64,000 nucleotides of DNA from the NCBI RefSeq assembly GCF_000383615.1, contig NZ_KB911588.1:310001-374000 (forward strand), read 5' to 3'. Below, in pieces: positions 9,414 to 18,208 of this stretch. The notes beneath the pieces were generated by a model that saw only the letters and a program-made list of their open reading frames with translations, did no database searches and was not told the DNA's origin. The DNA is from Streptomyces canus 299MFChir4.1 (GTDB lineage Bacteria > Actinomycetota > Actinomycetes > Streptomycetales > Streptomycetaceae). Each line of letters starts with the position of its first letter. Positions within the stretch are counted from its first letter, which is position 1. Made by a program: the position numbers and the translations under genes.

Positions 9414-10094
9414 TCACGTGGCGGTGTCGCCGGGCGTATCCGGCCCGGGGGTGTCCCCGGGCCGGGGCAGGACGCCCGGCGCTCCCTCTGTGGTGTCGCG
9501 AGTGGGTTCTCCATGGCCGGGACCCTTCAGGTCCCGGCCGGCCCGCTCGCTCTCGATGAGCTCGTTCAGCCAGCGCACTTCGCGCTCCACGGACTCCATC
9601 CCGTGGCGCTGGAGCTCAAGCGTGTAGTCGTCGAGGCGCTCCCGGGTGCGTGCCAGCGAGGCACTCATCTTCTCCAGGCGCTCCTCCAGCCGGCTGCGGC
9701 GGCCTTCGAGGACTCGCATGCGGACGTCGCGCGAGGTCTGCCCGAAGAAGGCGAAACGAGCGGCGAAGTGCTCGTCCTCGTATGCGTCGGGACCCGTCTG
9801 CGAGAGCAGTTCCTCGAAGTGCTCCTTACCTTCCGCCGTCAACCGGTAGACGATCTTGGCGCGACGCCCTGCGAGTGGTGCGGCGAGGGCGTCCTCGGTG
9901 GTGTGCCCCGGTTCCTCGATCAACCAGCCGTTGGCGACCAGCGTCTTGAGGCAGGGGTAGAGCGTGCCGTAACTGAACGCACGGAACACGCCCAGTGACG
10001 TGTTGAGACGTTTGCGCAGCTCATAGCCGTGCATCGGGGACTCGCGGAGCAGGCCGAGTACGGCGAATTCGAGGATCCCGGAACGCCGGCTCAT
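9414..10094 (-). CDS. PadR-family transcriptional regulator
   Basis: A 226-residue protein. The N-terminal winged helix is typical of PadR: SGILEFAVLGLLRESPMHGYELRKRL, then SYGTLYPCLKTLVANGWL. The C-terminal part has charged helices (RRSRLEERLEKMSASLARTRERLDDYT) consistent with a dimerising coiled coil, and ends in a Gly/Pro/Asp-rich tail. The ATG at 10094 follows GGAGG. The longer frame to 10175 would include the operator region and is unlikely. It lies upstream of ino1 and downstream of a 9-bp inverted repeat that is probably its own operator. Confidence 0.92.
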   Translation of the reverse strand: MSRRSGILEFAVLGLLRESPMHGYELRKRLNTSLGVFRAFSYGTLYPCLKTLVANGWLIEEPGHTTEDALAAPLAGRRAKIVYRLTAEGKEHFEELLSQTGPDAYEDEHFAARFAFFGQTSRDVRMRVLEGRRSRLEERLEKMSASLARTRERLDDYTLELQRHGMESVEREVRWLNELIESERAGRDLKGPGHGEPTRDTTEGAPGVLPRPGDTPGPDTPGDTAT

Positions 10095-10122
10095 CGTCGC
10101 CTCCTCGTCTCTATCTCGCACC

Positions 10123-10143
10123 GATGTATCGACTCGATACATC
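10123..10143. promoter_or_regulatory. Probable PadR operator
   Basis: A perfect inverted repeat with 9-bp arms GATGTATCG and CGATACATC and a 3-base spacer (ACT), 29 bases upstream of the padR ATG. PadR sites usually contain ATGT...ACAT half-sites, as here. Autoregulation is the simplest reading. The site could also affect the divergent PBP gene, ~300 bases away. Confidence 0.8.
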
Positions 10144-10175
10144 AAGACGATAGAACGCTCTTCCGGAAGCGACAA

Positions 10176-10445
10176 GTGGGGGGACGGTGAACGGGATCAC
10201 ATCAAGGTTTCATCCGAACCAAGTTGCCGGATTTGCGGTGAAGTTCGGAGCTCGACGGGTTTTGACGGTGCGTAGTCTGTGCGGCATGCACATCACCGGG
10301 AACCGAGTGACGCCTGGGGGGCGTCGCTGTCCCGGTGCGGTACGGATGAATGCGGAACCGACCACATCCGTACTTCGGGGGGACCGGAAACCAGCCGCCG
10401 TTTCCAGGCGCGCAAAGGTGCGCCTGCCCGAGGAGTAGTCGTTCG
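10176..10445 (+). promoter_or_regulatory. Upstream region of the PBP gene
   Basis: A 270-base spacer between padR and the PBP gene. I see no convincing -10/-35 pair, riboswitch or small gene. It should hold the PBP promoter and the outward padR promoter. Confidence 0.4.
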
Positions 10446-13133
10446 ATGAGCGAGCACCGTCGCAAACCGCCGCAGCCGCAGGGAGGCGGACGTGCCGCGG
10501 CCCGACGCGGCCAGTCCGGCTCGTCCTCCGGCCGCCGCGCGGCTCCGCGAGGCGCCACCGGGTCTCTTGCCGACTCCTATGGGACGAGCTCCCAGGAGTC
10601 GGCGCCCAACGGTCCGGGAGGCGAGGAACGTCAGTACGGCGGCCGTGCCGAGGCCCGCCGTGCGGGCCAGAGAAGTACGGGTGGCGGTGGTCGCCGCAGA
10701 GGGGCGGAGCCTGGCCGCGGAGCCCGGCGCGGGGCGCCGGCCGGTCGGGGACGTGCTTCCGAGCCCGGCAAGAAGCGGTTCATCGACTATCCGCGTGCGG
10801 GCAAGTACGGGGTAGCGCGCTGGGTGCCGTCCTGGAAGCTGGTGACAGGCCTGTTCATCGGCTTCGTCGGAAGCCTGGTCGCGGTCGCCGGCGTCGGGTA
10901 TGCCCTCGTGAGCATTCCGAACGTCGCCCAGACCGCGACGGCGCAGAACAACGTCTACTACTGGTCCGACGACACCGAGATGGTCTCCACCGGTGGTGAG
11001 ACCAACCGCCAGATCGTCAACCTCGCGCAGATCCCGAAGGCGATGCAGTACGCCGTCGTGTCGCAGGAGAACAAGACCTTCTACACCGACAGCGGTATCG
11101 ACCCCAAGGGCATCGCCCGCGCCGTGTTCAACATGGCCAGGGGCGGCAACACGCAGGGTGGCTCCACCATCACCCAGCAGTACGTCAAGAACGCGCGCCT
11201 GAACGACCAGTCCCAGACCGTCACGCGCAAGTTCAAGGAGATCTTCATCTCCATCAAGGTGGGCGCCACGGTCAACAAGAACGAGATCATGGAGGGGTAC
11301 CTGAACTCCGCTTACTACGGTCGCAACGCCTACGGTATCCAGGCCGCCGCGCGGGCCTACTTCAACAAAAATGCCGAGAAGCTGAACCCGGGTGAGTGCG
11401 CCTTCCTCTCCGCCATGCTCAAGGGCGCCACGTACTACGACCCGGCGGGCGCGACCTCCATCGATTCTGCCAATGCAACGCCCCAGGCCAACCAGCGTCG
11501 GGCCCTGCGGCAGATGCAGGACACGCTCGACAAGATGGTCGAGTACGGCCACCTCAGTGCGACGGAGCGGGCCAGGTACACCACGCTTCCCAAGTGGCAG
11601 AACCCCCGGTCCAACACCCAGCTCAAGGGGCAGATCGGCTATCTGGTCGACCTCGCCAAGGCATACCTGATCAACAACAAGATCATCAGCGCCGACCAGC
11701 TTCAGCAGGGCGGCTACTCGATCTACACGACCTTCGACAAGAAGAAGGTCGGCGATCTCGAGGCAGCGGTCAAGAAGGTCCGCAAGGAGAACATCGACCC
11801 CAAGAAGCGTCCGGACAAGGACACCTACGTCCAGTTCGGCGGGGCGTCGGTGGAACCGGCCACCGGGGCGATCCGGGCCTGCTATGGCGGCGAGGACGCG
11901 ACCACCCACTTCACCAACAACTGCGACTCGACCGGTGCCCAGGTCGGTTCGACGTTCAAGACCTTCGTGCTCGCCGCCGCGATGAAGTGGGGCGTGCGCG
12001 ATCCGGACCTCGGTGAGAGCCAGGCGCAGGACGAGCGCACGGTCGTCAACGCGAAGAGCCTGTTCAGCGGCAAGAACGACCTCAAGATCAGGAACTACGA
12101 CGGCTCGATCTGGAAGAACGAGGAGGGCAAGGAGTGGAACCAGGAGAACGACGGCAAGCAGTCCTACGGCTCTCCGCCCAAGTACCAGATCGATCTTCGT
12201 GAGGCGATGCGGGAGTCGGTGAACTCCGCCTTCGTGCAGCTCGGCATGGACGTCGGTCTGGACAAGGTGAAGGAGTCGGCCATGGACGCGGGTCTCAAGG
12301 AGGACAGCCTGGCCGGTACGAGCTTCCCGTCCTTCTCCATCGGCATCTCCGACCCCAGCGCCATCCGCATGGCGGGGGCGTACGCGACCTTCGCGGCCAG
12401 CGGCAAGCAGAACGAGCCGTACTCCGTCGAGAAGGTCACGAGCAAGGACGGCGACGTCTTCATTCACAAGGTGAAGCCCGAGCAGGCTTTCGAGAAGAAG
12501 GTCGCCGACAACGTCACCGACGTCCTCAAGACCGTGGTCGACAAGGGCACCGGCACCAATGCCCAGCTGACCGGCCGCGAGGTGGCGGGCAAGACCGGTA
12601 CGACGGACGGCAACAAGTCCGCCTGGTTCGTCGGGTACACCCCGCAGCTGTCCACTGCGATCACCATGTTCCGGCTGGACGACGACGAGACCAAGAAGAA
12701 CCGCACGTTCCTGGAGATGTACGGCACGGGTGGCCAGGAGAAGATCCACGGTGCGTCGTTCCCGTCCGAGATCTGGCACGACTACATGGAGCAGGCGCTG
12801 AAGGGCCAGAAGGCGATCCCCTTCCCGACACCGGAGCCCATCGGTGTGATCGTCAACGAGGAGCCGAGCCCGACGCCCACTCCGACGCCCAGTGAGACCG
12901 AGTCGGCCACTCCGACACCGACCCCGACGCCCAGCCAGACGCTGACGTCACCGACGCCCACGGCGACGGAGACCTGTCGGTTCGACTGGCAGTGCAGCGA
13001 CGCGGGCGGAACGGACAACGGCGGCACCGACGGAGGTGTGACCCCGACACCCACGGCCACATCGACGGACGGGAACGGCGGCAATACCAACGGCAATGGC
13101 AATGGAGGTCTCTTCGGCGGCGCAGGGGGTTAG
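10446..13133 (+). CDS. Class A penicillin-binding protein (transglycosylase/transpeptidase)
   Basis: An 895-residue bifunctional peptidoglycan synthase. Residues 1 to ~125 are a basic, Gly/Arg-rich cytoplasmic tail. One membrane anchor follows (LVTGLFIGFVGSLVAVAGVGY). The GT51 domain shows VVSQENKTFYTDSG (catalytic Glu near residue 208) and GGSTITQQYVKN. The transpeptidase domain shows STFK (near 501), SVNSAF, and KTGTTDGNKSAWFVGYTP (near 717). The last ~110 residues are a Thr/Pro/Ser repeat tail ending in a Gly/Asn tract, outside the membrane. The ATG at 10446 has GAGGAG 10 bases upstream. A strong hairpin follows the stop, so it is probably transcribed alone. Confidence 0.95.
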   Translation: MSEHRRKPPQPQGGGRAAARRGQSGSSSGRRAAPRGATGSLADSYGTSSQESAPNGPGGEERQYGGRAEARRAGQRSTGGGGRRRGAEPGRGARRGAPAGRGRASEPGKKRFIDYPRAGKYGVARWVPSWKLVTGLFIGFVGSLVAVAGVGYALVSIPNVAQTATAQNNVYYWSDDTEMVSTGGETNRQIVNLAQIPKAMQYAVVSQENKTFYTDSGIDPKGIARAVFNMARGGNTQGGSTITQQYVKNARLNDQSQTVTRKFKEIFISIKVGATVNKNEIMEGYLNSAYYGRNAYGIQAAARAYFNKNAEKLNPGECAFLSAMLKGATYYDPAGATSIDSANATPQANQRRALRQMQDTLDKMVEYGHLSATERARYTTLPKWQNPRSNTQLKGQIGYLVDLAKAYLINNKIISADQLQQGGYSIYTTFDKKKVGDLEAAVKKVRKENIDPKKRPDKDTYVQFGGASVEPATGAIRACYGGEDATTHFTNNCDSTGAQVGSTFKTFVLAAAMKWGVRDPDLGESQAQDERTVVNAKSLFSGKNDLKIRNYDGSIWKNEEGKEWNQENDGKQSYGSPPKYQIDLREAMRESVNSAFVQLGMDVGLDKVKESAMDAGLKEDSLAGTSFPSFSIGISDPSAIRMAGAYATFAASGKQNEPYSVEKVTSKDGDVFIHKVKPEQAFEKKVADNVTDVLKTVVDKGTGTNAQLTGREVAGKTGTTDGNKSAWFVGYTPQLSTAITMFRLDDDETKKNRTFLEMYGTGGQEKIHGASFPSEIWHDYMEQALKGQKAIPFPTPEPIGVIVNEEPSPTPTPTPSETESATPTPTPTPSQTLTSPTPTATETCRFDWQCSDAGGTDNGGTDGGVTPTPTATSTDGNGGNTNGNGNGGLFGGAGG

Positions 13134-13156
13134 TCGCCAAATGCCCCGTCGAGGGT

Positions 13157-13170
13157 GTTTCACGTGAAAC
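13157..13170. promoter_or_regulatory. parS site
   Basis: Perfect GTTTCACGTGAAAC in the spacer between the PBP gene and the GT87 gene, 23 bases after the PBP stop codon. Confidence 0.93.
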
Positions 13171-13172
13171 AT

Positions 13173-13203
13173 GGGCCGCCGCACCCACCAGGTGCGGCGG
13201 CCC
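13173..13203 (+). terminator. Hairpin terminator after the PBP gene
   Basis: Perfect 13-bp arms GGGCCGCCGCACC and GGTGCGGCGGCCC with a CACCA loop, directly after the parS site. Confidence 0.85.
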
Positions 13204-13232
13204 TCGGCGTACTCCTAGCCTCGTACGGCAGG

Positions 13233-14741
13233 ATGGGCCGCATGCCCAGTGCTGAATCGACGCCAGCGAGCGTGCACGACTCGGACCCAGTGCGTCCGAC
13301 CAAGGACGACGAGGTCTCCAGGAACGGCAGCGAGTTCATCGGTGGCCCCCTCGGGCGGCGCGCCCTGCTGGGGACCTCCTGGTGGACGCCCGTCCGAGTC
13401 ATCGCGCTCGTGGCCATCGGCGTGTTCGCGCTCGGCCTGGTCCAGAAGGCGCCCTGCTACAACGGCGGCTGGTTCTTCGGTGCCAGCTCCCAGTACACCC
13501 ACGCGTGCTACTCGGACATCCCGCACCTGTATCAGGGACGCGGCTTCGCCGACGGACTCGTCCCGTACTTCGACAAGCTCCCCGGTGACATGCAGTACCT
13601 CGAATACCCGGTGCTGACCGGTGTGTTCATGGAGGTCGCCGCCTGGCTCACGCCCGGAAGCGGCAGCATCCAGGACCAGGAGCAGTGGTACTGGATGGTC
13701 AACGCCGGGATGCTGATGGTCTGCGCGGCCGTCATCGTCGTCTGCGTGAGCCGTACCCACGCCCGCCGCCCCTGGGACGGTCTGCTGGTCGCTCTGGCGC
13801 CCGCCTTCGCGTTGACCGCAACCATCAACTGGGACCTCCTGGCGGTCGCTCTGACGGCCTCCGCGATGCTGATGTGGGCGCGGGGCCGCTCGCTCGCCTT
13901 CGGTGTCCTCCTGGGGCTCGCCACGGCCGCCAAGCTCTACCCGGTCTTCCTGCTCGGCCCGCTGTTCGTGCTGTGCTGGCGGGCGGGCAAGTGGCGGGAC
14001 TTCGGCAAGGCCCTGGGCGGGGCGGCCGTCTCCTGGCTCGTGGTGAACCTGCCGGTGATGTTCTTCGCCTTCGACGGCTGGTCGAAGTTCTACACGTTCA
14101 GCCAGGAGCGGGGCGTGGATTTCGGCTCCTTCTGGCTGATCCTGGCCCAGAACTCCAGCGACCCGTGGAGCACCGACACCGTCAACACGTTCGCCACGCT
14201 GCTGGTGCTGCTGTCCTGCGCGGGCATCGCCGCGCTGGCCCTGACCGCCCCGCGCCGGCCCCGTTTCGCCCAGCTGGCGTTCCTGATCGTCGCCGCGTTC
14301 ATCCTCACCAACAAGGTCTACTCGCCGCAGTACGTCCTGTGGATGGTTCCGCTGGCCGTGCTGGCCCGGCCGAAGTGGCGCGACTTCCTCATCTGGCAGG
14401 CGTGCGAGGTGGCGTACTTCCTGGGGATCTGGATGTACCTCGCGTACACGACCAGCGGCAACGCCCACAAGGGCCTGCCGACCGACGGCTACCACTGGGC
14501 CATCGGGCTGCATCTCATGGGCACTGCGTACCTCTGCGCGATGGTCCTGCGCGACATCCTCATGCCGGAGCGGGACGTGGTGCGGCGGGCCGGTGACGAC
14601 GATCCCTCGGGCGGTGTGCTCGACGGTGCTGAGGACGTCTTCGTGCTCGGCGCCGCCGCTCATCGGCCGCGGCACGCCGCCCAGTTCGACGGACCGGTGG
14701 AGTGGGGCAGCGACCGGGAAGGCACCGAGCGTTCGCTCTGA
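13233..14741 (+). CDS. GT87-type membrane glycosyltransferase (DUF2029)
   Basis: A ~502-residue polytopic membrane protein. After a ~50-residue polar N-terminus there are about ten hydrophobic segments. Between the first two is an extracellular loop with CYSDIPHLYQGRGF and later LPGDMQYLEYPVLTGVFMEV, in which the acidic residues are typical of C-type transferases that use polyprenyl-phosphate sugars. Blocks such as NWDLLAVALTASAMLMWARG and ATAAKLYPVFLLGPL match the GT87 family (mannosyl/arabinosyl transferases of actinobacterial envelopes). The acceptor is unknown. The ATG at 13233 or 13242 could be the start, as neither has a good ribosome site. A TAGCCT -10-like box lies at 13216-13221. The earlier ATG-like frame opening inside parS is unlikely. 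Confidence 0.85.
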   Translation: MGRMPSAESTPASVHDSDPVRPTKDDEVSRNGSEFIGGPLGRRALLGTSWWTPVRVIALVAIGVFALGLVQKAPCYNGGWFFGASSQYTHACYSDIPHLYQGRGFADGLVPYFDKLPGDMQYLEYPVLTGVFMEVAAWLTPGSGSIQDQEQWYWMVNAGMLMVCAAVIVVCVSRTHARRPWDGLLVALAPAFALTATINWDLLAVALTASAMLMWARGRSLAFGVLLGLATAAKLYPVFLLGPLFVLCWRAGKWRDFGKALGGAAVSWLVVNLPVMFFAFDGWSKFYTFSQERGVDFGSFWLILAQNSSDPWSTDTVNTFATLLVLLSCAGIAALALTAPRRPRFAQLAFLIVAAFILTNKVYSPQYVLWMVPLAVLARPKWRDFLIWQACEVAYFLGIWMYLAYTTSGNAHKGLPTDGYHWAIGLHLMGTAYLCAMVLRDILMPERDVVRRAGDDDPSGGVLDGAEDVFVLGAAAHRPRHAAQFDGPVEWGSDREGTERSL

Positions 14742-14786
14742 GCGAACAGCCCCTGTGTGGCGTAGGCCAGTTGGGCCACTCGTGGG

Positions 14787-14823
14787 AAAGGCCGTACACG
14801 GAAACCCGTGTACGGCCTTTTTG
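14787..14823. terminator. Bidirectional intrinsic terminator
   Basis: 15-bp arms AAAGGCCGTACACGG and CCGTGTACGGCCTTT with a 4-base loop, followed by T residues on the plus strand and A residues at its other end. It serves the convergent GT87 and alanine-racemase-like genes. Confidence 0.92.
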
Positions 14824-14838
14824 CGACCAGTTCTCGAA

Positions 14839-14866
14839 GCGATCAGCGATCAGCGATCAGCGATCG
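14839..14866. repeat. Tandem heptamer GCGATCA at a gene end
   Basis: Three GCGATCA units followed by GCGATCG. The stop codon of the alanine-racemase-like gene (14857-14859) lies in the third unit, so gain or loss of a unit would not alter the upstream protein. Confidence 0.8.
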
Positions 14867-15888
14867 ACGATCCGGTCGAACTGGGTGGTGGTGTGCCGCA
14901 GATGGGCCACCAGCTCCTCGCCGACCTTCGGCTCCGGGGCGTCCGAGGGCACGAACAGGATGGAGACCTGCATGTGCGGCGGCTCGGCGAACCAACGCTG
15001 CTTGCCGCCCCAGACGAACGGAGAAAGGTTCCGGTTGACCGTGGCCAGGCCGGCCCGGGCAACCCCCTTGGCGCGTGGCATGACGCCGTGCAGGGCCTTC
15101 GGGGCCTCCAGCCCCACTCCGTGCGACGTACCGCCCGCCACGACGACCAGGAAGCCGTCGGAGGCCGCCTTCTGCTGCCGGTAGCCGAAGCGGTCCCCCT
15201 TGGAGACGCGGGTGACGTCCAGGACGGCCCCGCGGTACTCGGTGGAGTCGTGGTCCCCGAGCCACAGCCGGGTCCCGATGCGGGCCCGGAAACGGGTCTG
15301 CGGGAACTGCTGCTGCAGCCGGGCGAGGTCCTCGGCCTTGAGGTGGCTGACGAACATGGTGTGCAGCGGCAGCCGGGCCGCGCGCAGCCGGTCCATCCAG
15401 CCGATGACCTCCTCGACGGCGTCCGAGCCGTCGGTGCGGTCCAGCGGCAGGTGGATCGCGAAGCCCTCGAGGCGGACGTTCTCTATGGCGGCGTGCAACT
15501 GCGGCAGTTCCTGCTCACTGATGCCGTGCCGCTTCATCGAGGACATCACCTCGATGACCACGCGGGCGCCCACCAGGCCGTAGACCCCGTCGATGGACGA
15601 CACCGAGCGGATCACCCGGTCGGGCAGGGGCACAGGCTCCTCGCCCCGTCGGTACGGCGTCAGCACCAGCAGGTCACCGCCGAACCAGTCCTTGATCCGA
15701 GCGGCCTCGTAGGTCGTGCCGACGGCGAGGACGTCCGAGCCCAGCCGCGTGGCCTCCTCTGCCAGCCGCTCGTGCCCAAAGCCGTAACCGTTGCCCTTGC
15801 AGACCGGGACGAGCCCCGGGAACCGCTCCTGCACGTGCTTGTGGTGCGCACGCCAGCGCGCGGTGTCGACGTAGAGCGTGAGCGCCAT
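14857..15888 (-). CDS. Alanine-racemase-like PLP enzyme
   Basis: A 343-residue protein with an alanine racemase N-terminal barrel. VCKGNGYGFGH places the PLP-binding lysine at residue 31. The barrel continues with GTTYEAARI, RVVIEVMSSMKRHGI and FVSHLKAEDL. The C-terminal part, with RIGTRLWLGDHDSTEYRG, is less standard. It lies just upstream of femX-type and PBP genes, so a cell-wall role is possible. Streptomyces usually carries its main alanine racemase elsewhere, so this may act on another amino acid (inference). It starts at the ATG at 15888. FemX ends ~75 bases upstream on the same strand, which suggests co-transcription. The 3' end lies in a heptamer repeat next to a terminator. Confidence 0.85.
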   Translation of the reverse strand: MALTLYVDTARWRAHHKHVQERFPGLVPVCKGNGYGFGHERLAEEATRLGSDVLAVGTTYEAARIKDWFGGDLLVLTPYRRGEEPVPLPDRVIRSVSSIDGVYGLVGARVVIEVMSSMKRHGISEQELPQLHAAIENVRLEGFAIHLPLDRTDGSDAVEEVIGWMDRLRAARLPLHTMFVSHLKAEDLARLQQQFPQTRFRARIGTRLWLGDHDSTEYRGAVLDVTRVSKGDRFGYRQQKAASDGFLVVVAGGTSHGVGLEAPKALHGVMPRAKGVARAGLATVNRNLSPFVWGGKQRWFAEPPHMQVSILFVPSDAPEPKVGEELVAHLRHTTTQFDRIVDR

Positions 15889-15962
15889 GGCCGGACCCGG
15901 AACCTTTCTGGTGGCTGCGGTGTATCAGAGGTATGCGAGCTATTGAAGCGAAGAGCGCGACG

Positions 15963-17081
15963 TCAGCGGCGCGACATGTAGATGTCGAGGGCCTTGTGGA
16001 GCAGCTTGTTGAGCGGGAAGTCCCACTCGCCGAGGTACTCGGCGGCCTGGCCGCCCGTGCCCACCTTGAACTGGATCAGACCGAAGAGGTGGTCGGTCTC
16101 GTCCAGCGAGTCGGAGATGCCCCGCAGGTCGTAGACGGTCGCGCCGAGCGCGTAGGCGTCACGCAGCATCCGCCACTGCATCGCGTTCGAGGGCCGGACC
16201 TCACGGCCGATGTTGTCGGAGGCGCCGTAGGAGTACCAGACGTGTCCGCCGACGATCAGCATCGTCGCCGCCGACAGGTTCACGCCCTCGTGCCGGGCGA
16301 AGTACAGCCGCATCCGGTTGGGGTCCTCGCTGTTGAGGGCCGTCCACATGCGCTGGAAGTACGACAGCGGGCGGGGCCGGAAGTGGTCGCGCACCGCCGT
16401 GATCTCGTACAGCCGCTGCCATTCCTCGAGGTCCTGGTAGCCGCCCTGGACGACCTCGACACCGGCTTTCTCGGCCTTCTTGATGTTGCGGCGCCACAGC
16501 TGGTTGAAGTTCTTGTGGACCTCTTCCAGGGAGCGGTTCGCGAGCGGCACCTGGTAGACATAGCGCGGCTGTACGTCCCCGAAACCGGCTCCCCCGTCCT
16601 CGCCCTGCTGCCAGCCCATGCGGCGCAGCTTGTCGGCGACCTCGAAGGCGCGCGGCTCGATGAAGTCGGCCTCGATGTCGCGCAGGCGCTTCACGTCCGG
16701 GTTCTGGATGCCGGCCTTGATGGAGGTGGCCTCCCAGCGCCGGATGATCACCGGCGGGCCCATCTTCACGGAGAAGGCACCCTGGTGCTTGAGGTGCGCG
16801 AGCATCGGTTCCAGCCACTCGGTCAGATTCGGCGCGAACCAGTTGATGACCGGGCCTTCGGGCAGATAGGCGAGGTAGCGCTTGATCTTGGGCAGCTGAC
16901 GGTAGAGGACGAGACCCGCACCGACGAGTTCGCCGGTCTTGTCGAACCAGCCGAGGCTCTCTGATCGCCACTCCGCCTTGACGTCTGCCCAGGCCGGAAC
17001 CTGCATGTGGCTCGCCGACGGCAGGCTCTGGATGTACGCCAGATGCTGCTCGCGACTGATCGTCCTCAGGGTCAGGCTCAT
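15963..17081 (-). CDS. femX: FemX-type peptidyltransferase for peptidoglycan cross-bridge synthesis
   Basis: A 372-residue FemABX family enzyme. The family adds amino acids from aminoacyl-tRNA to the stem peptide of lipid II. In Streptomyces, whose stem peptide contains LL-diaminopimelate with a Gly bridge, FemX adds the first glycine. The two GNAT-like halves are visible: the first with QVPAWADVKAEW and YLPEGPVINW, the second with NFNQLWRRNIKKAEKAGVEV, RHEGVNLSAATMLIVG and NAMQWRMLRDAYALGATVYDL. GAGGAG precedes the ATG at 17081, and a start at 17114 is less likely. It lies between the alanine-racemase-like gene and a small membrane protein gene. Confidence 0.9.
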   Translation of the reverse strand: MSLTLRTISREQHLAYIQSLPSASHMQVPAWADVKAEWRSESLGWFDKTGELVGAGLVLYRQLPKIKRYLAYLPEGPVINWFAPNLTEWLEPMLAHLKHQGAFSVKMGPPVIIRRWEATSIKAGIQNPDVKRLRDIEADFIEPRAFEVADKLRRMGWQQGEDGGAGFGDVQPRYVYQVPLANRSLEEVHKNFNQLWRRNIKKAEKAGVEVVQGGYQDLEEWQRLYEITAVRDHFRPRPLSYFQRMWTALNSEDPNRMRLYFARHEGVNLSAATMLIVGGHVWYSYGASDNIGREVRPSNAMQWRMLRDAYALGATVYDLRGISDSLDETDHLFGLIQFKVGTGGQAAEYLGEWDFPLNKLLHKALDIYMSRR

Positions 17082-17261
17082 TTCGGGGCGCTCCTCGGGC
17101 TGGTGTGTCCCCATGGGTACAGGGGCTCCGGCTCTCGCGCCGAAGCCTACTGCGCCATGAGAGCGCCCTGACTGGGCGCACGGAACCTGCGCCCCGGCTC
17201 ATGGGCCGCCGCGGCGTTCCGTGGTGCTTTGGGTGGTGTCGAGCGGACAGTGCCCGTGGCG

Positions 17262-17576
17262 TCAGCTGATGACTCCACCGAAGAGGCCGCCGTGCGCCAT
17301 GCCGAGGAAGAAACCGACCGCTGCGGCGCCGAGACCGAGGATCAGTCCGAAGCGCTCCCGGGTCGTCTCCGAGATCCACTGGCCGTAGGCACCGGTGAGG
17401 ATGCCCACGAGACCGGTCCAGGAGCTGAGCAGGTGCAGGTTGTGGAACATCGCCGAGACGAAAGCCGTGATGCCCAGCACCAGGGTCACCGCGAGCAGCG
17501 TGTCCTGGAGGGGGTGGGGCTTGCCGTCCGTGGCGAAAAGGCCTCCGGCGGTGTTGGGTCGCATTGCCTGTGCCAT
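17262..17576 (-). CDS. Small integral membrane protein
   Basis: A 104-residue protein (MAQAMRPNTAGG...) with three to four hydrophobic stretches: LLAVTLVLGITAFVSAMF, LVGILTGAYGQWI and LILGLGAAAVGFFLGMA. AGGAGGTG precedes the ATG at 17576, a near-perfect ribosome site. It is divergent from the ribosomal protein operon. I recognise it only as a conserved actinobacterial protein and cannot name its function. Confidence 0.8.
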   Translation of the reverse strand: MAQAMRPNTAGGLFATDGKPHPLQDTLLAVTLVLGITAFVSAMFHNLHLLSSWTGLVGILTGAYGQWISETTRERFGLILGLGAAAVGFFLGMAHGGLFGGVIS

Positions 17577-17657
17577 AGGGCACCTCCTGCGGAAGACGGC
17601 GCACGGTAGCGCCATACACACCCGATGTGTACAGAGTGACCGCCTCAGGGGCCGGAT

Positions 17658-17687
17658 TTCAACTGGAAGCCGGTGTGCGGGTAGTCT
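17658..17687 (+). promoter_or_regulatory. Candidate promoter of the rpsF operon
   Basis: TTCAAC at 17658-17663 and TAGTCT at 17682-17687, 18 bases apart, upstream of the long rpsF leader. This is seen by eye only. Confidence 0.4.
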
Positions 17688-17792
17688 GTACCGTCTGCAC
17701 GGTGTCTGCCCATGTCACGACCGGGACTACCGCGAGGAAGTCCCGATTGTCAGTGGCGGCCGATACCGTTGCGTACGCATCACAACCCTCCT

Positions 17793-17811
17793 GCCACGGA
17801 ACGACCGTGGC
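17793..17811 (+). promoter_or_regulatory. Possible S6:S18-binding leader hairpin
   Basis: Hairpin GCCACGG/CCGTGGC just upstream of the rpsF ribosome site, in a leader of ~150 bases. Many bacteria carry an S6:S18-bound RNA element here that represses rpsF. I cannot confirm the conserved bulge, so this is tentative. Confidence 0.35.
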
Positions 17812-17839
17812 CGTTGAGTCCAAAGGAGGTGGGTTCCAC

Positions 17840-18130
17840 ATGCGTCACTACGAGGTGATGGTCATCCTCGACCCCGATCTGGAGGAGCGCGCTGTCGCCC
17901 CCCTGATCGAGAACTTCCTCTCCGTCGTCCGTGAGGGCAACGGAAAGGTCGAGAAGGTCGACACCTGGGGCCGTCGTCGGCTCTCGTACGAGATCAAGAA
18001 GAAGCCCGAGGGCATCTACTCGGTCATCGACCTGCAGGCCGAGCCTGCGGTCGTCAAGGAGCTCGACCGCCAGCTGAATCTGAACGAGTCGGTCCTCCGG
18101 ACCAAGGTCCTCCGCCCCGAGACCCACTGA
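17840..18130 (+). CDS. rpsF: 30S ribosomal protein S6
   Basis: A 96-residue ribosomal protein beginning MRHYEVMVILDPDLEERAV, with the S6 signature WGRRRLSYEIKKKPEGIYSV. AAAGGAGGTGGG precedes the ATG, a strong ribosome site. It is the first gene of an operon with ssb, rpsR and rplI. S6 pairs with S18 on the central domain of 16S rRNA. Confidence 0.98.
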   Translation: MRHYEVMVILDPDLEERAVAPLIENFLSVVREGNGKVEKVDTWGRRRLSYEIKKKPEGIYSVIDLQAEPAVVKELDRQLNLNESVLRTKVLRPETH

Positions 18131-18208
18131 GCTTCCGCTCAGCTGATCCCGGGATTCGAGTAGCAGCAACCAAGCAGCCAGAGCAGCAAACCCGCCGAGA
18201 GGTTCCCC

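Noticed and set aside
10293..12779. An 828-codon minus-strand reading frame opposite the PBP gene
   Set aside because: It is an antisense shadow of a well-supported PBP gene with GT51 and transpeptidase motifs. Its codon bias and composition fit the complement of a GC-rich gene.
14839..14866. Possible CRISPR or regulatory iteron in the GCGATCA repeats
   Set aside because: Only four units with no spacers, at a gene end. Treated as a simple tandem repeat.
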